The notes beneath the pieces were generated by a model. It did not search any database. It was not told where the DNA came from and saw only the letters and a list, made by a program, of their open reading frames with translations. From NCBI RefSeq assembly GCF_001715975.1, contig NZ_MARB01000003.1, positions 186,001 through 250,000 of the forward strand: DNA of 64,000 bases, given 5' to 3'. Source of the DNA: Candidatus Thiodiazotropha endolucinida. GTDB lineage: Bacteria > Pseudomonadota > Gammaproteobacteria > Chromatiales > Chromatiaceae. Shown piece by piece: positions 46,839 through 59,229 of this stretch (the stretch's first letter is position 1; each line of letters opens with the position of its first letter). The translations under genes and the position numbers were made by a program.

Positions 46839-47366
46839 TCAATGAGCACCATCCTTGTCTGCTAAATGGGCCAGATAAAGCGCCAATCCAAGCAGGGCGA
46901 TACCACCCGCAAATTGCAGGAGATCCATGGGCGTGGAGAATTCCATGCTCAGCGCAAACTCAAAATAGCGCACCACCAGAATCATCATCACGACCTTCGC
47001 CAACCGGCTCTTGAGATCATCCAGACTGGTGATCATCAGAACATTCGAGGCACTCTCAGAGTTCTCAGCGTATTCGATTTTACTGATGAACAGTTCATAT
47101 AGGCCGAGGGAGAAAATCAGTAGTACCGTAGCCAGCAGATAACCGTCCACGATCTCCACCACATGGGTAACAGTGGAGGATCGTAAATCGATCCTTTGCT
47201 CTGCGCTCAGCGAAGGGGAGGCGTAATCTCCGAGGTGAGAGATCATGTAGACAGCGTCCACCGAGGCCATATAGAACATTGCGATGGCCGCAGCCATGCT
47301 TGCCACAACGGCAGCCAGGACTACAAGCCGGCTGCTCCAGAGAATCTTTTCAAACTTCTTTTCCAC
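46839..47366 (-). CDS. yqhA: YqhA family (UPF0114) membrane protein
   Basis: A 175-residue integral membrane protein with three or four helices (LVVLAAVVASMAAAIAMFY; GYLLATVLLIFSLGLYELF; ARVVMMILVV-like KVVMMILVVRYFEF; LLQFAGGIALLGLALYLAHL). Residues SRLVVLAAV near the start and the SLGLYELFISKI block are typical for UPF0114. Function unknown for the family. Confidence 0.88.
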   Translation of the reverse strand: MEKKFEKILWSSRLVVLAAVVASMAAAIAMFYMASVDAVYMISHLGDYASPSLSAEQRIDLRSSTVTHVVEIVDGYLLATVLLIFSLGLYELFISKIEYAENSESASNVLMITSLDDLKSRLAKVVMMILVVRYFEFALSMEFSTPMDLLQFAGGIALLGLALYLAHLADKDGAH

Positions 47367-47536
47367 AATTCACCACACTCAGTTTGTCGTCGGACTATTA
47401 TTCCCAGCTGCCGTCCAGACTCAAGTCTTTTCCCGCCCCAAAACCATCCGCAGGCCGCACGAACAGACAACGTCGCACTGGATCAAAAACAGTGAAATGA
47501 TATCATCTGCCTCTTTTTTGCCAGGATCATACCCAA

Positions 47537-50410
47537 ATGCCAGTTTTCTTACCCGGCCAGCGCTGGATCAGTGATAGCGAATCGGAGCTGGGTTTGGGCA
47601 GTGTCGTTGAGTGCCAAGGACGCACCGTCTCCATCCATTTTCCCGCAGTGGGAGAAACCCGGGTTTACGCCCGACAAGGGGCTCCCCTGACACGGGTCGC
47701 CTTTTCGGTCGGAGACAGGGTTGAAAGCCGTGATGGTGACACGCTGCTGGTCTCCCGCGTGATCGAGAAGAACGGCTGCCTCAACTATCTGGGAGAAGAT
47801 CAGACCGGCAGCCAGGCCTCACTGGCAGAAGCGGACCTGAACGACTCACTGCGTATCGACCAGCCCCAGCAGCGCCTCTCCGCAGGCCAGATCGACCCAC
47901 CCCACTGGTTCAATCTGCGCTATCACACACTGCGCCGGTTCGGACGACACCTGCAGTCCCCCATACTCGGCCTGGGCGGACCCAGGATCGATCTGATCCC
48001 TCATCAGCTATATATCGCCCACGAAGTGGCCAACCGGCCAAATCCTCGGGTATTGCTGGCCGACGAGGTGGGACTTGGCAAGACCATCGAGGCCTGCCTG
48101 ATACTGCACCATCAACTCATGACAGGGCGCACAAGCCGAGCCCTGATCCTGGTACCCGACCCCCTGGTACACCAATGGCTGGTGGAACTGTTACGGCGTT
48201 TCAATCTCAAGTTTCGCATATTCGATGAGGAGACCTGCCAGGCTATCCAGGATTCGGGACAGGCCGATAACCCCTTCCACGCTGAGCAGCTGGTGCTCTG
48301 CAGCCTTGATCTTTTTCATCACAATACTCAACGCCTCAGCCAGGCCCTGGATGGTGGCTGGGATATGCTGATTGTGGACGAGGCGCACCATCTGACCTGG
48401 TCCGCAGACGATCCCAGTGCCGAGTATCTACTGGTTGAGGCCCTGGCGCTTAAAACACCGGGAGTGCTGCTTCTGACCGCCACGCCGGAACAGTTGGGGC
48501 GGGCAGGACACTTCGCCCGTCTGCGACTGCTCGATCCGGATCGCTACTACGATTTGCAGGCGTTTCAGGAGGAGGAGCACCACTACCAGCCTGTTGCAGA
48601 GGCTGTCGAGCAACTGCTCCGGCACAACAGGATAACGAAGGCGGCTGCAAGTCAACTGTGGGATATCCTGGACGAGAGTGAACAACAACCCCTCCTGACC
48701 CTGCTCGAAGAGAACGATACCGATGAAGCACAGCGGGATACGGCCAGGGAAACCCTGATTTCAATGTTACTTGATCGACACGGTACCGGTCGTGTGCTGT
48801 TTCGAAACACCCGCGCCGGTGTCAGCGGCTTCCCTAAACGGGAGTTGCACAGCTACCCACTACCCTTGCCTGTGGAATATGAGGGGGCAGGGATAGAAAG
48901 CGATGTTCCCGCGGAGCTGAGCCTTACCCCTGAACGTTTACATGCCGACCGGGGACACCCCGCCTGGTGGCTTGTCGATCCCCGGGTTGCATGGGTGATC
49001 GAGCAGCTGAAACAACATGTTTCCAGGAAATACCTGCTGATCTGCGCCCATGCCGAGACCGCTATCGAGCTGCAGGAGGCCATCAGGGTGCAGACCGGGA
49101 TCGGCGCCGCCCTGTTTCACGAGGGGATGAGCATCATCGAGCGTGATCGTTCTGCAGCCTGGTTCGCCGACCCGGAGGGGGCCAGGTTGATGATCTGCTC
49201 CGAGATCGGGAGCGAGGGGCGCAACTTTCAATTCGCCCACCACCTGATCCTCTTCGATCTCCCGCTCGATCCGGATCTTTTGGAGCAACGTATTGGCAGA
49301 CTCGACCGGATCGGCCAGAAAGAGACCGTACGAATTCATCTCCCCTATCTGGAACCGGGTCCGCAATCGGTTCTGCTGCATTGGTACAGGGATGGACTGG
49401 ATGCCTTCAGCCACCCGGTGCCTGGCGCCCATGAACTGTACAAACAGCTCAGTCCGGTACTATGGGAATCACTCGAGGGTATCGCTGGGGAGGGCAATCT
49501 GGAACGGCTCCTGGAAGAGACGCGACAACTCAGGGAGGCGACCCAACTCCGCCTGCAGCAGGGTCGCGACCATCTGCTGGAGTTGGGCGCCTGCCGTGAG
49601 CCCACTGCCAGCTGGCTGGTCAAGGAGCTGCGGGCGCAAGACCGATCCCATCATCTGCGCAACTATCTCGAGCAACTGTTCAACAGTTACAATATCGACA
49701 CAGAGGAGCTGGGATCAGGCTTTATTCTGCGTCCTGGGGAACAGGTTATCGCCGGTCAGCTGCCAGGCCTGCCAAGTGAGGGGATGACGGCTACCTACAG
49801 TCGCAGCGATGCCCTTGCCCATGAGGAGCGTCAACTGTTGACCTGGGAACATCCCCTGGTCAGCGGGGCTATGGAACATGTCATCGGTCAGCAGACCGGT
49901 AACAGCACTGCTCTCGCCAGCAAGCATGCCAAACTGAAAGCGGGACAGCTTCTGTTGGAGTCCCTGTTCGTGGTCAAGTGTCTGGCTCCGCGCAAACTGC
50001 ATGTCGCCCGATTCCTGCCACCGACACTGATCCGCATCCTGCTCGATGCCAACGGCAAGCGATGGGATCAACTGATCGGTTGCGACGATCTGCTGGAGAA
50101 TGCCCAGCCCCTGGAGACACAGACCCTGCTACCGGTCATCAATAGTTACCGTCAACAAATAAGAGCAATGGTCGAGCAAACTGAAACCGCAGCCCATCAC
50201 AGCATGGAGCCACTAAAAAACAGTGCCGTTAACGGGATGATGGAGCACTACACGGAAGAGATACAACGGATGATGGCACTCAGGAAACACAACCCGGGAA
50301 TACGCGAGGAGGAGATCCGCCTGATGCAGGATCAGGGCCTTGCGCTACATAAGCATCTGCAGGCCGCCAGGGTGCGTCTGGATGCAGTGCGCCTGATTGT
50401 CACGTTGTGA
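47537..50410 (+). CDS. rapA: RNA polymerase-associated ATPase RapA (HepA)
   Basis: A 957-residue SWI2/SNF2 ATPase close in length to E. coli RapA (968). It recycles stalled RNA polymerase. N-terminal Tudor-like region (about 1-105) begins with PGQRWISDSESELGLG; Walker A is LADEVGLGKTIEA (about 175-187), Walker B DEAHH, and helicase motif VI lies in FDLPLDPDLLEQRIGRLDRI. All motifs appear intact. The start ATG 47537 is supported by the conserved N-terminus. Confidence 0.96.
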   Translation: MPVFLPGQRWISDSESELGLGSVVECQGRTVSIHFPAVGETRVYARQGAPLTRVAFSVGDRVESRDGDTLLVSRVIEKNGCLNYLGEDQTGSQASLAEADLNDSLRIDQPQQRLSAGQIDPPHWFNLRYHTLRRFGRHLQSPILGLGGPRIDLIPHQLYIAHEVANRPNPRVLLADEVGLGKTIEACLILHHQLMTGRTSRALILVPDPLVHQWLVELLRRFNLKFRIFDEETCQAIQDSGQADNPFHAEQLVLCSLDLFHHNTQRLSQALDGGWDMLIVDEAHHLTWSADDPSAEYLLVEALALKTPGVLLLTATPEQLGRAGHFARLRLLDPDRYYDLQAFQEEEHHYQPVAEAVEQLLRHNRITKAAASQLWDILDESEQQPLLTLLEENDTDEAQRDTARETLISMLLDRHGTGRVLFRNTRAGVSGFPKRELHSYPLPLPVEYEGAGIESDVPAELSLTPERLHADRGHPAWWLVDPRVAWVIEQLKQHVSRKYLLICAHAETAIELQEAIRVQTGIGAALFHEGMSIIERDRSAAWFADPEGARLMICSEIGSEGRNFQFAHHLILFDLPLDPDLLEQRIGRLDRIGQKETVRIHLPYLEPGPQSVLLHWYRDGLDAFSHPVPGAHELYKQLSPVLWESLEGIAGEGNLERLLEETRQLREATQLRLQQGRDHLLELGACREPTASWLVKELRAQDRSHHLRNYLEQLFNSYNIDTEELGSGFILRPGEQVIAGQLPGLPSEGMTATYSRSDALAHEERQLLTWEHPLVSGAMEHVIGQQTGNSTALASKHAKLKAGQLLLESLFVVKCLAPRKLHVARFLPPTLIRILLDANGKRWDQLIGCDDLLENAQPLETQTLLPVINSYRQQIRAMVEQTETAAHHSMEPLKNSAVNGMMEHYTEEIQRMMALRKHNPGIREEEIRLMQDQGLALHKHLQAARVRLDAVRLIVTL

Positions 50411-50507
50411 CCCGAAACTGTTTACGTAAAAAGCAACCCGATTACCCATCATGCTCAACTATCTGCTTTAGCCTACTTCTCCGTCACTGAGGGTGCTGTG
50501 TATGCAG

Positions 50508-50745
50508 GCCGCAAATTGACGCATAATATTAATAATCCGCAAATATACGCGAATAGACACAATCTTAGCGGTTTAATCAAAAAGCTTAGGTGAGACAGTC
50601 ATCACAGGTCTCGTGACACACTCAATCGGAAAAGGGTGTTGCATAAACTGTAAGATTGGGTCCATCCAATCAACTTTGTTGGAGAGTTAATAGATAGATT
50701 TGCGTTCATTTGCGGACTTAGAACTATTTGGCGAGTATTTGCGGC
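50508..50745. repeat. nested palindromic repeat with CCGCAAAT ends
   Basis: Outer ends GCCGCAAATTGACGC (50508-50522) and GCGAGTATTTGCGGC (50731-50745) are inverted; an inner pair CCGCAAATATACGC (50537-50550) and GCGTTCATTTGCGG (50702-50715) repeats the theme. The middle has a small hairpin around GGGTCCATCC. Same end motif as 32241-32365, so a dispersed family. It fills most of the 456-base gap after rapA; no gene seen there. Confidence 0.6.
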
Positions 50746-50866
50746 TTGTTTGCAAAGATCACGATCACCTGACCGGCGGCTGAGTATCGTGAGTGACCAG
50801 TTAACTGAACAAAGTGGGCAGCCGGGAAAGACTATAAGAGAAGCAATAGTTGTGTGCTGAACTCAC

Positions 50867-52978
50867 CTACTCGAAGAGTTTCTCGATGGGGTATGGCCGG
50901 CAGATGCCATAGCCCTGGGCGTAATCGATTCCGATATCTTTCAGGCGATGCAAAACGCTGTCGTTTTCCACAAACTCCGCGATAGTCTCCAATCCCATGA
51001 TATGCCCGATCCGGTTGATAGCATCCACCATCGAATCATCGATTAGGTTATCGAGCATCTCTTTGACGAACGCCCCGTCAATCTTCAGATACTCCACCGG
51101 CAGATGCTTGAGATAGCTGAAAGATGAGAGGCCGCTGCCGAAGTCGTCCAGAGCGAATTCACAGCCGAAACGCTGCAGCGTCCGCATGAAGTGCTCGGCT
51201 GAGGTCAGATTGGATATGGCCGCTGTTTCGGTGACTTCGAAACAGAGCATCCCCTTTGGAATGTCATAACTTTTAATTCTGTCAAGGATCATCTGTAGGA
51301 CATTTTCATCACATAAAGAGTGGCCCGACAAATTGATAAAAAAACGCCGTCCCGCCGCGAGACACACCTCCCGATTATCAACCATATAGCGTATAAGTCG
51401 ATCGATCACCCAGCGGTCCACATTCGGCATCAGACCGAACCTCTCCGCCGCTGGAATAAAGGCCCCGGGAAGGATCAATTCACCCGACTCGTCCAACATG
51501 CGAATCAATACTTCCACATGCTCTGCTGCTTTGTTGTTGATCGACTTAATGGGCTGTACATAGAGCGTGAAACGGTCTTCATCCAGCGCGCTACGTATAT
51601 GGGTTACCCATTTCGCCTCACCGTGCCGCCTGGCGGCAGAACTCCCGAGAGGGTCGTAGATATGGATTTGGTTCCTGCCCTCTTCCTTGGCGGAGAAGCA
51701 GGCCGAATCCGCCAAACTCAAAATCTGTTCCAGATTATTGCTCTGATTGTCGATCGGTACCATGCCGATACTGACACTTTGCGAAAAGCTCTTATCTCCA
51801 TAGACAAAGCGAAAACCCTGGATTGAAAGACGAATGCTGTCCGCGATCCGCTCAGCCGCATCAATGGAACACTGTGACAACAGTATGCCGAACTCATCTC
51901 CGCCCAATCTGGCCAGCAGATCGCTGTTACGGATGGAACGTTTGATCAGACTGGCCAGTTGACGCAGCAATTCATCGCCTGCGGCATGGCCACAGTTATC
52001 ATTGACGATTTTGAAGCGGTCAATATCGAGATAGAGCAGGCAATGCACACAGTCCTCTATCCCGGACTGCTCCAATAAAGCGGTCAATTGACGATCAAAT
52101 TCGGTTCTGTTGTAGAGCCGGGTTACCGGATCATGACTCGATTGCCAGCTCAACTGCGCCGCCAGTTTTCTTGATTGACTGGTGTCTTTGAAAACCAGCA
52201 CGATACTCTCCAGATTCCCCGCTTCATCCTTGAGACTGGTAATCGATTGCTGTACCGGCAGACTCAAGCCCTCTCTGTGCATCAACACCAGCTGACATCC
52301 TTCGTTGTCGACGATCTTTTCAAATGGAAGCGGTTTTTTCTCCATATCCGATTCGTCGAAAACCCGATACACCTCTGTCAATCGACGTCCCGTCATCTGT
52401 CGGTTGGAATAGCCTGTCATCCCTTCCGCAGCCAGATTGGCAAATTCGACCCCGCCAGACGCATCGAGCAGAATGACAGCATCTTCCACAGATGAGAGCA
52501 TCGCACGAGTCCGCTGTTCCGCCATGGTGTTCGTAGTCAGCTTATCCCGTTGGACCAGCGTTGAGTCGATTTCACTGATCTGCACCAGACAGTAGCCCGG
52601 GTGCATCATCAGCGGCTTGACACTGACCCGAATAAAACAATTCTCATCGATTCTGAATAAGTGGCGGGAACCGGAGAGGGAGAAATAGGTCTGCAGTGAT
52701 CTATCGGATTGAGGCAACTGCGCTGCAGTGAGCACCATTTTAAAGAAACGGGGTCCGGCCAGCTGTGGGATAAGCGCTTCCAGCGGTTCGCTGAGCGCCT
52801 CTTGATCCGTCTTTCCGGTAATGTCAGATAGATGTCGATTCCAGGCAACCACCCGGCGATCGTTATTTATGAGGCAGAGCCCAACATCGCAAGCGTCGAT
52901 CACTTCCTGCAACTGCACCAGATCACTCCGACTAAAGACCCCTGTCTGCAGTGCCTCTGTTGACCCCTTCCCCTGCAC
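50867..52978 (-). CDS. PAS-PAS-GGDEF-EAL c-di-GMP protein
   Basis: A 703-residue cytoplasmic protein. Two PAS domains (about 20-140, DVGLCLINNDRRVVAWNRHL; and 155-270, EDAVILLDASGGVEFANLAA), then GGDEF with an intact RLGGDEF and inhibitory RNSD, then EAL. The EAL signature reads EVL (HVEVLIRMLD) but every other catalytic residue is visible: NLSGH, FEVTETA, LDDFG, LKIDG, IAEFVE and QGYG. It could make and break c-di-GMP, with the PAS pair as input. Stands alone. Confidence 0.93.
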   Translation of the reverse strand: MQGKGSTEALQTGVFSRSDLVQLQEVIDACDVGLCLINNDRRVVAWNRHLSDITGKTDQEALSEPLEALIPQLAGPRFFKMVLTAAQLPQSDRSLQTYFSLSGSRHLFRIDENCFIRVSVKPLMMHPGYCLVQISEIDSTLVQRDKLTTNTMAEQRTRAMLSSVEDAVILLDASGGVEFANLAAEGMTGYSNRQMTGRRLTEVYRVFDESDMEKKPLPFEKIVDNEGCQLVLMHREGLSLPVQQSITSLKDEAGNLESIVLVFKDTSQSRKLAAQLSWQSSHDPVTRLYNRTEFDRQLTALLEQSGIEDCVHCLLYLDIDRFKIVNDNCGHAAGDELLRQLASLIKRSIRNSDLLARLGGDEFGILLSQCSIDAAERIADSIRLSIQGFRFVYGDKSFSQSVSIGMVPIDNQSNNLEQILSLADSACFSAKEEGRNQIHIYDPLGSSAARRHGEAKWVTHIRSALDEDRFTLYVQPIKSINNKAAEHVEVLIRMLDESGELILPGAFIPAAERFGLMPNVDRWVIDRLIRYMVDNREVCLAAGRRFFINLSGHSLCDENVLQMILDRIKSYDIPKGMLCFEVTETAAISNLTSAEHFMRTLQRFGCEFALDDFGSGLSSFSYLKHLPVEYLKIDGAFVKEMLDNLIDDSMVDAINRIGHIMGLETIAEFVENDSVLHRLKDIGIDYAQGYGICRPYPIEKLFE

Positions 52979-53253
52979 GGCCTTACCTCTCGAAAAAACT
53001 TTATATCGTAGTCATAAATACTCAATGAGATATGCAGCGGCCGAGTCTTTCAGCGCCTGGTCTTCAGTTCCTGAATCTATCCGCCGTATCAGGCGGTTAA
53101 CAATGATAGGAAACATCAGGTCATTGTCCTTATTATTCCGCATTCGAAGACCTGCCCGTAAGCAGGTTGACTTGATATAGGATCGGCCGACCCTTACTGG
53201 AACTTTAATCCACGATGGTGAATCAGGGGTTAGATGAAGTGAGCGGCATATGG

Positions 53254-55963
<2,710 letters not shown>

Positions 55964-55983
55964 CTGCCAATCAGGGCAGTATA

Positions 55984-56297
55984 ACCCGATTCCACAGCGG
56001 TGAACCAAGATTAATCGGATGACGGTTCGACAGAACACGCGCAGTGATGGCGGCAATCATCCCAAGCCAGCCAGGCGCAATAAAAGATAAGTTTTATAAA
56101 CAGCAAGTTAGCTCGACAAATAAAGCCGGCCATTCAATCCTGAGGTCAGATATCTGTATCGAAATACCCCACAGAATGACGGAGTCCGGCCCGCGTGATC
56201 GGATAAAATCACTCAGGAGAATCTTGCCCGGAGGTAATAAAATACGTAGTCTTAATCCTCTGCCGCATTAAACCATATTAAAAACCAGGATATTTTC
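55984..56297. other. intergenic region between thiC riboswitch and pcm-like gene
   Basis: Divergent promoter region of about 310 bases. I see no convincing small gene or repeat. Confidence 0.35.
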
Positions 56298-56966
56298 ATG
56301 ATGGCGAACAGCTTCGAGAAAGCACGATTCAACATGGTGGAACAGCAGATCCGCCCCTGGGAGGTACTCGATCCGCGCGTACTCTCGTTGATGGAATCTC
56401 TTCCACGGGAACATTATGTTCCCCAATCCTACCGGGATCTGGCCTATGCCGATATCGAGGTCCCCATCGGACAGGGGCAGAAAATGATGTTCCCCCGAAT
56501 CGAAGCCAAATTGATGCAGGCCCTGGCCATCCAACCGACAGACAAGGTACTGGAAGTGGGTACCGGCAGCGGTTACCTCACAGCCTGTCTGGCAAACCTG
56601 GCTCAAGAGGTCGTCTCCATCGACTTCCACAACGAATTTACCGAGCAGGCCAAAGAGAAACTCGGACAGCAAGGTATTCGAAATTTCACCCTGATCAACG
56701 GAGATGCCCTTGCCGACCCGCTGGAAGAGGGGCCTTTTGACGCGATAGCCGTCACCGGCTCCCTGCCCACCAGTCAACAGGCTGAAATCTTCCGTCAACA
56801 GCTGAATGTTGGCGGGCGACTGTTTGTCGTCATCGGCACGGCACCGGTAATGGAGTGCATGCTGATCACCCGGCATGCCGATAAGATCTTTCAGGAAGAG
56901 AGCATTTTGGAAACGGAGCTGGCACCGTTGATCAATGCACCGGCACCCGTGGTGTTTGAGTTCTAA
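56298..56966 (+). CDS. protein-L-isoaspartate O-methyltransferase family protein
   Basis: A 222-residue SAM-dependent methyltransferase of the PCMT type. N-terminal FNMVEQQIRPWEVLDPRVL, then the SAM-binding loop VLEVGTGSGYLTACLANL (about 81-98) and later VNVGGRLFVVIG. The short C-terminus and its N-terminal motif resemble the Pcm-like proteins found near tolC and rhodanese genes in gammaproteobacteria, but those neighbours are absent. Repair of isoaspartate is inferred. Confidence 0.88.
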   Translation: MMANSFEKARFNMVEQQIRPWEVLDPRVLSLMESLPREHYVPQSYRDLAYADIEVPIGQGQKMMFPRIEAKLMQALAIQPTDKVLEVGTGSGYLTACLANLAQEVVSIDFHNEFTEQAKEKLGQQGIRNFTLINGDALADPLEEGPFDAIAVTGSLPTSQQAEIFRQQLNVGGRLFVVIGTAPVMECMLITRHADKIFQEESILETELAPLINAPAPVVFEF

Positions 56967-57037
56967 CCTACCAGCCTGTTGCTGCTCCCCGGTTAAATTT
57001 CGCAGCACAGCGAATAACTATAAAAGTGAGGGAGATC

Positions 57038-57616
57038 ATGTCTAAAAGCAAGTGTGAATTACCGTTGACCCATGCCAAAACCAGTCAGCTGTTGATCATC
57101 AATACTCAGGAGAGGCTGACGAAGGCAATGCCAAAGCTCGACCTGGACCAAATGGTTACCAATATCGTCAAACTCAGCCAGGCGGCTAGTGTGCTGGAGG
57201 TACCCATCATTCTATCCGAACACTACGGCAAGGGTCTGGGAAACACCCTACCGCAAATCGCCAAACACCTGCCGCCGCACACAAAGGCAAAAGACAAACT
57301 GACCTTCTCCTGTTGTACCGCCCCGGGATTCGAAGAGGAACTGACGGAAAACGGCAATCGCAAACAGGTTGTAATTGTCGGTCTCGAGGCCCATATCTGT
57401 GTCCTGCAGACTGCATCCGGGCTGCAACAATGGGGTTATCAGGTGTTCGTGGTTGAAGACGCCATCTCTTCACGCAATCCCCATCACCGTAAAAACGCAC
57501 TTCAACGGATGCGTTTAAATGGCGTTCAGATCACCAACAGTGAATCGGTAGCTTTTGAATGGATGGGGGACGCCAACAACCCGAAGTTCAAAGAGGTCTC
57601 TCTGCTGTTTCGCTGA
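57038..57616 (+). CDS. isochorismatase-like hydrolase with altered catalytic residue
   Basis: A 192-residue isochorismatase-fold protein, YcaC-like. The Cys nucleophile is visible in VVIVGLEAHICVLQTASGL and a Lys in AKDKLTFSC, but the usual catalytic Asp in the first strand is Asn (LLIINTQERL). The start at 57038 follows GAGGGAGATC. It is 71 bases from the Pcm-like gene and read in the same direction, so may share its transcript. Family call firm, activity doubtful. Confidence 0.82.
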   Translation: MSKSKCELPLTHAKTSQLLIINTQERLTKAMPKLDLDQMVTNIVKLSQAASVLEVPIILSEHYGKGLGNTLPQIAKHLPPHTKAKDKLTFSCCTAPGFEEELTENGNRKQVVIVGLEAHICVLQTASGLQQWGYQVFVVEDAISSRNPHHRKNALQRMRLNGVQITNSESVAFEWMGDANNPKFKEVSLLFR

Positions 57617-57660
57617 ATCCACAGGGAACGGCAATCGAGTATGCGGACCGGCAGTCGTGC

Positions 57661-58119
57661 CTAGATATTGGACTTATCCCTGAGCCGCTGCTGAAGCCTG
57701 TTCGCAAGCAGATCGTAACCCCTGAATCGCATTTCCGCGATCTCTCCACTCTGTTCATAGATATAATTGAGACGTCTTAATGCACCGATTGCGTGAGGGG
57801 TGAGCGATCTGCTCAGCAGTGCCTCCGCCAAACCAATATGGATACGGTAGGCGTCGATATAGGCTATGTTTTCACTGCCGCCCTGTTTATTCAGCAGCTT
57901 CTCAAACTGGTGATATTTTTCCACTTGCCGGATATGGTATGCGCGATTATAGAAAAGGTCGGCTACCGCAGCCACTTTGCAGCTTTTGGCGATTGAAAGA
58001 AGTGCCTCAACGCGATAGCCCTCATATGCACCCGGTTGCTTGCAGGCGACATGTTCATCGGCTGATAACGGGGCCCCCGAAAACAGCAAAAAAAGTACCC
58101 CAACGATCCATTGCCGCAT
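57661..58119 (-). CDS. uncharacterised exported protein
   Basis: A 152-residue protein with a clear signal peptide (VGVLFLLFSGAPLSA, cut near residue 20) and a helical remainder with two cysteines (HVACKQPGAY, SIAKSCKVAAV). The helical repeats are tetratricopeptide-like in look but no repeat is certain. Convergent with the isochorismatase-like gene. No family recognised. Confidence 0.55.
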   Translation of the reverse strand: MRQWIVGVLFLLFSGAPLSADEHVACKQPGAYEGYRVEALLSIAKSCKVAAVADLFYNRAYHIRQVEKYHQFEKLLNKQGGSENIAYIDAYRIHIGLAEALLSRSLTPHAIGALRRLNYIYEQSGEIAEMRFRGYDLLANRLQQRLRDKSNI

Positions 58120-58300
58120 GATTGTGTTACCCCATTGCTACAATAAGATGACAATATTATTGACATCTATAGTCCATGACGGTGTTATCGCAAGTGGGAT
58201 AATTACCTATTTATTCATACAGAATTGAAAAATCAGAGATAGACAATAGCGCACGAATACAATTGATGAGAGTTACTGAAGTCGACCTACGATTATAAAT

Positions 58301-58732
58301 TCATTGTGTCACTTCCCACTCCTCGACATCTCCTTTGCGGAGTTCGAATAATGGGTGTGGCTTTATGGTTGATGTTTTTCTAACAGCCGCGTAGGCAACA
58401 GGGTCCCGCTCTTTTAGCTTTTTCAATAAATGCTTGAATTCATAGTTTATTTGACCCTCTGTGACATACAACTGAGTACGCATGCTTTTATTGAGTATTT
58501 TACTTTTATCGAATTTGTAACCACGTTTTTCGGCCTCACCGGCAATTTGCCGTAGATAGGTCGCAACGGCCCCAAGCGGATTCCTTGACTCCTTAAACCT
58601 GGTAAGTTGAGGATGGTTGACATAACCGACGGTATTACCCTGCAAAACTTTTTGTGCCAACAGCGCTTCTCTCCACAATGCCACCAAACCCTTTGAATCC
58701 AGATACTGTGGATGGAGTGACCAGAGTCTCAT
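58301..58732 (-). CDS. pyrimidine dimer DNA glycosylase family protein
   Basis: A 143-residue protein of the Pyr_excise (T4 endonuclease V-like) family. The opening MRLWSLHPQYLDSKGLVALW and the ALLAQKVLQG that follows are characteristic, as is HPQLTRF further on. In T4 the enzyme cleaves at UV dimers; bacterial members are less studied. No neighbours in repair. Confidence 0.8.
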   Translation of the reverse strand: MRLWSLHPQYLDSKGLVALWREALLAQKVLQGNTVGYVNHPQLTRFKESRNPLGAVATYLRQIAGEAEKRGYKFDKSKILNKSMRTQLYVTEGQINYEFKHLLKKLKERDPVAYAAVRKTSTIKPHPLFELRKGDVEEWEVTQ

Positions 58733-58789
58733 GTTATGCTGACCAGTTCAGTTATGAATCCTGTCAACTCCAATCCGAACGGACCGGGT

Positions 58790-59173
58790 TCAATACATGG
58801 TATTGCCATTCTTGGTCACACTCGGTATCTGTTGTATTGAATCCCAGTGCTCGACTATCCTGCCTGCTTCATCGAAGCGAAAGAAATCCATGGTCACATA
58901 CTCATCGTTCCCCGGCCATGTTTGATGTGTATGGAGGGCCACCAGATCACCCTCGGCTACAACGCGAACAAATTCGATCTCTTTTTCGGGATATGATTTG
59001 GCCATCTCCTCGAAGTAGTCGATGAATGCCGCCTTACCATTCCCTACCAGTGGATTGTGTTGAATATATTCTGTCCCCACATACAACTCGACAGCTTTCT
59101 TGGGGTTGCCCAAGTATGCTGTCCGGTAAAACGCTATCGCATTATGTTTATTGGCTTCCAAATCTTGCATCAT
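58790..59173 (-). CDS. SnoaL/NTF2-like protein
   Basis: A 127-residue NTF2-fold (SnoaL-like) protein. The family pattern is visible: AIAFYRTAYLGNPKKAVELY, YIQHNPLVGNGKAAFIDYF, and FFRFDEAGRIVEHWDSIQQI near the end. Such proteins are small hydrolases, isomerases or of unknown use. The start is uncertain: ATG 59173 or 59170 follows a GGGGGG run; a TTG at 59233 overlaps the LysE gene stop. Confidence 0.75.
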   Translation of the reverse strand: MMQDLEANKHNAIAFYRTAYLGNPKKAVELYVGTEYIQHNPLVGNGKAAFIDYFEEMAKSYPEKEIEFVRVVAEGDLVALHTHQTWPGNDEYVTMDFFRFDEAGRIVEHWDSIQQIPSVTKNGNTMY

Positions 59174-59229
59174 CCCCCCCAGAAGAGACCGTTCGATTTT
59201 CACAAATTCCATTGTTGTCGCAATCGTCT

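Noticed and set aside
56268-57008. Open frame opposite the Pcm-like gene
   Set aside because: Antisense to a clear methyltransferase with no recognisable domain.
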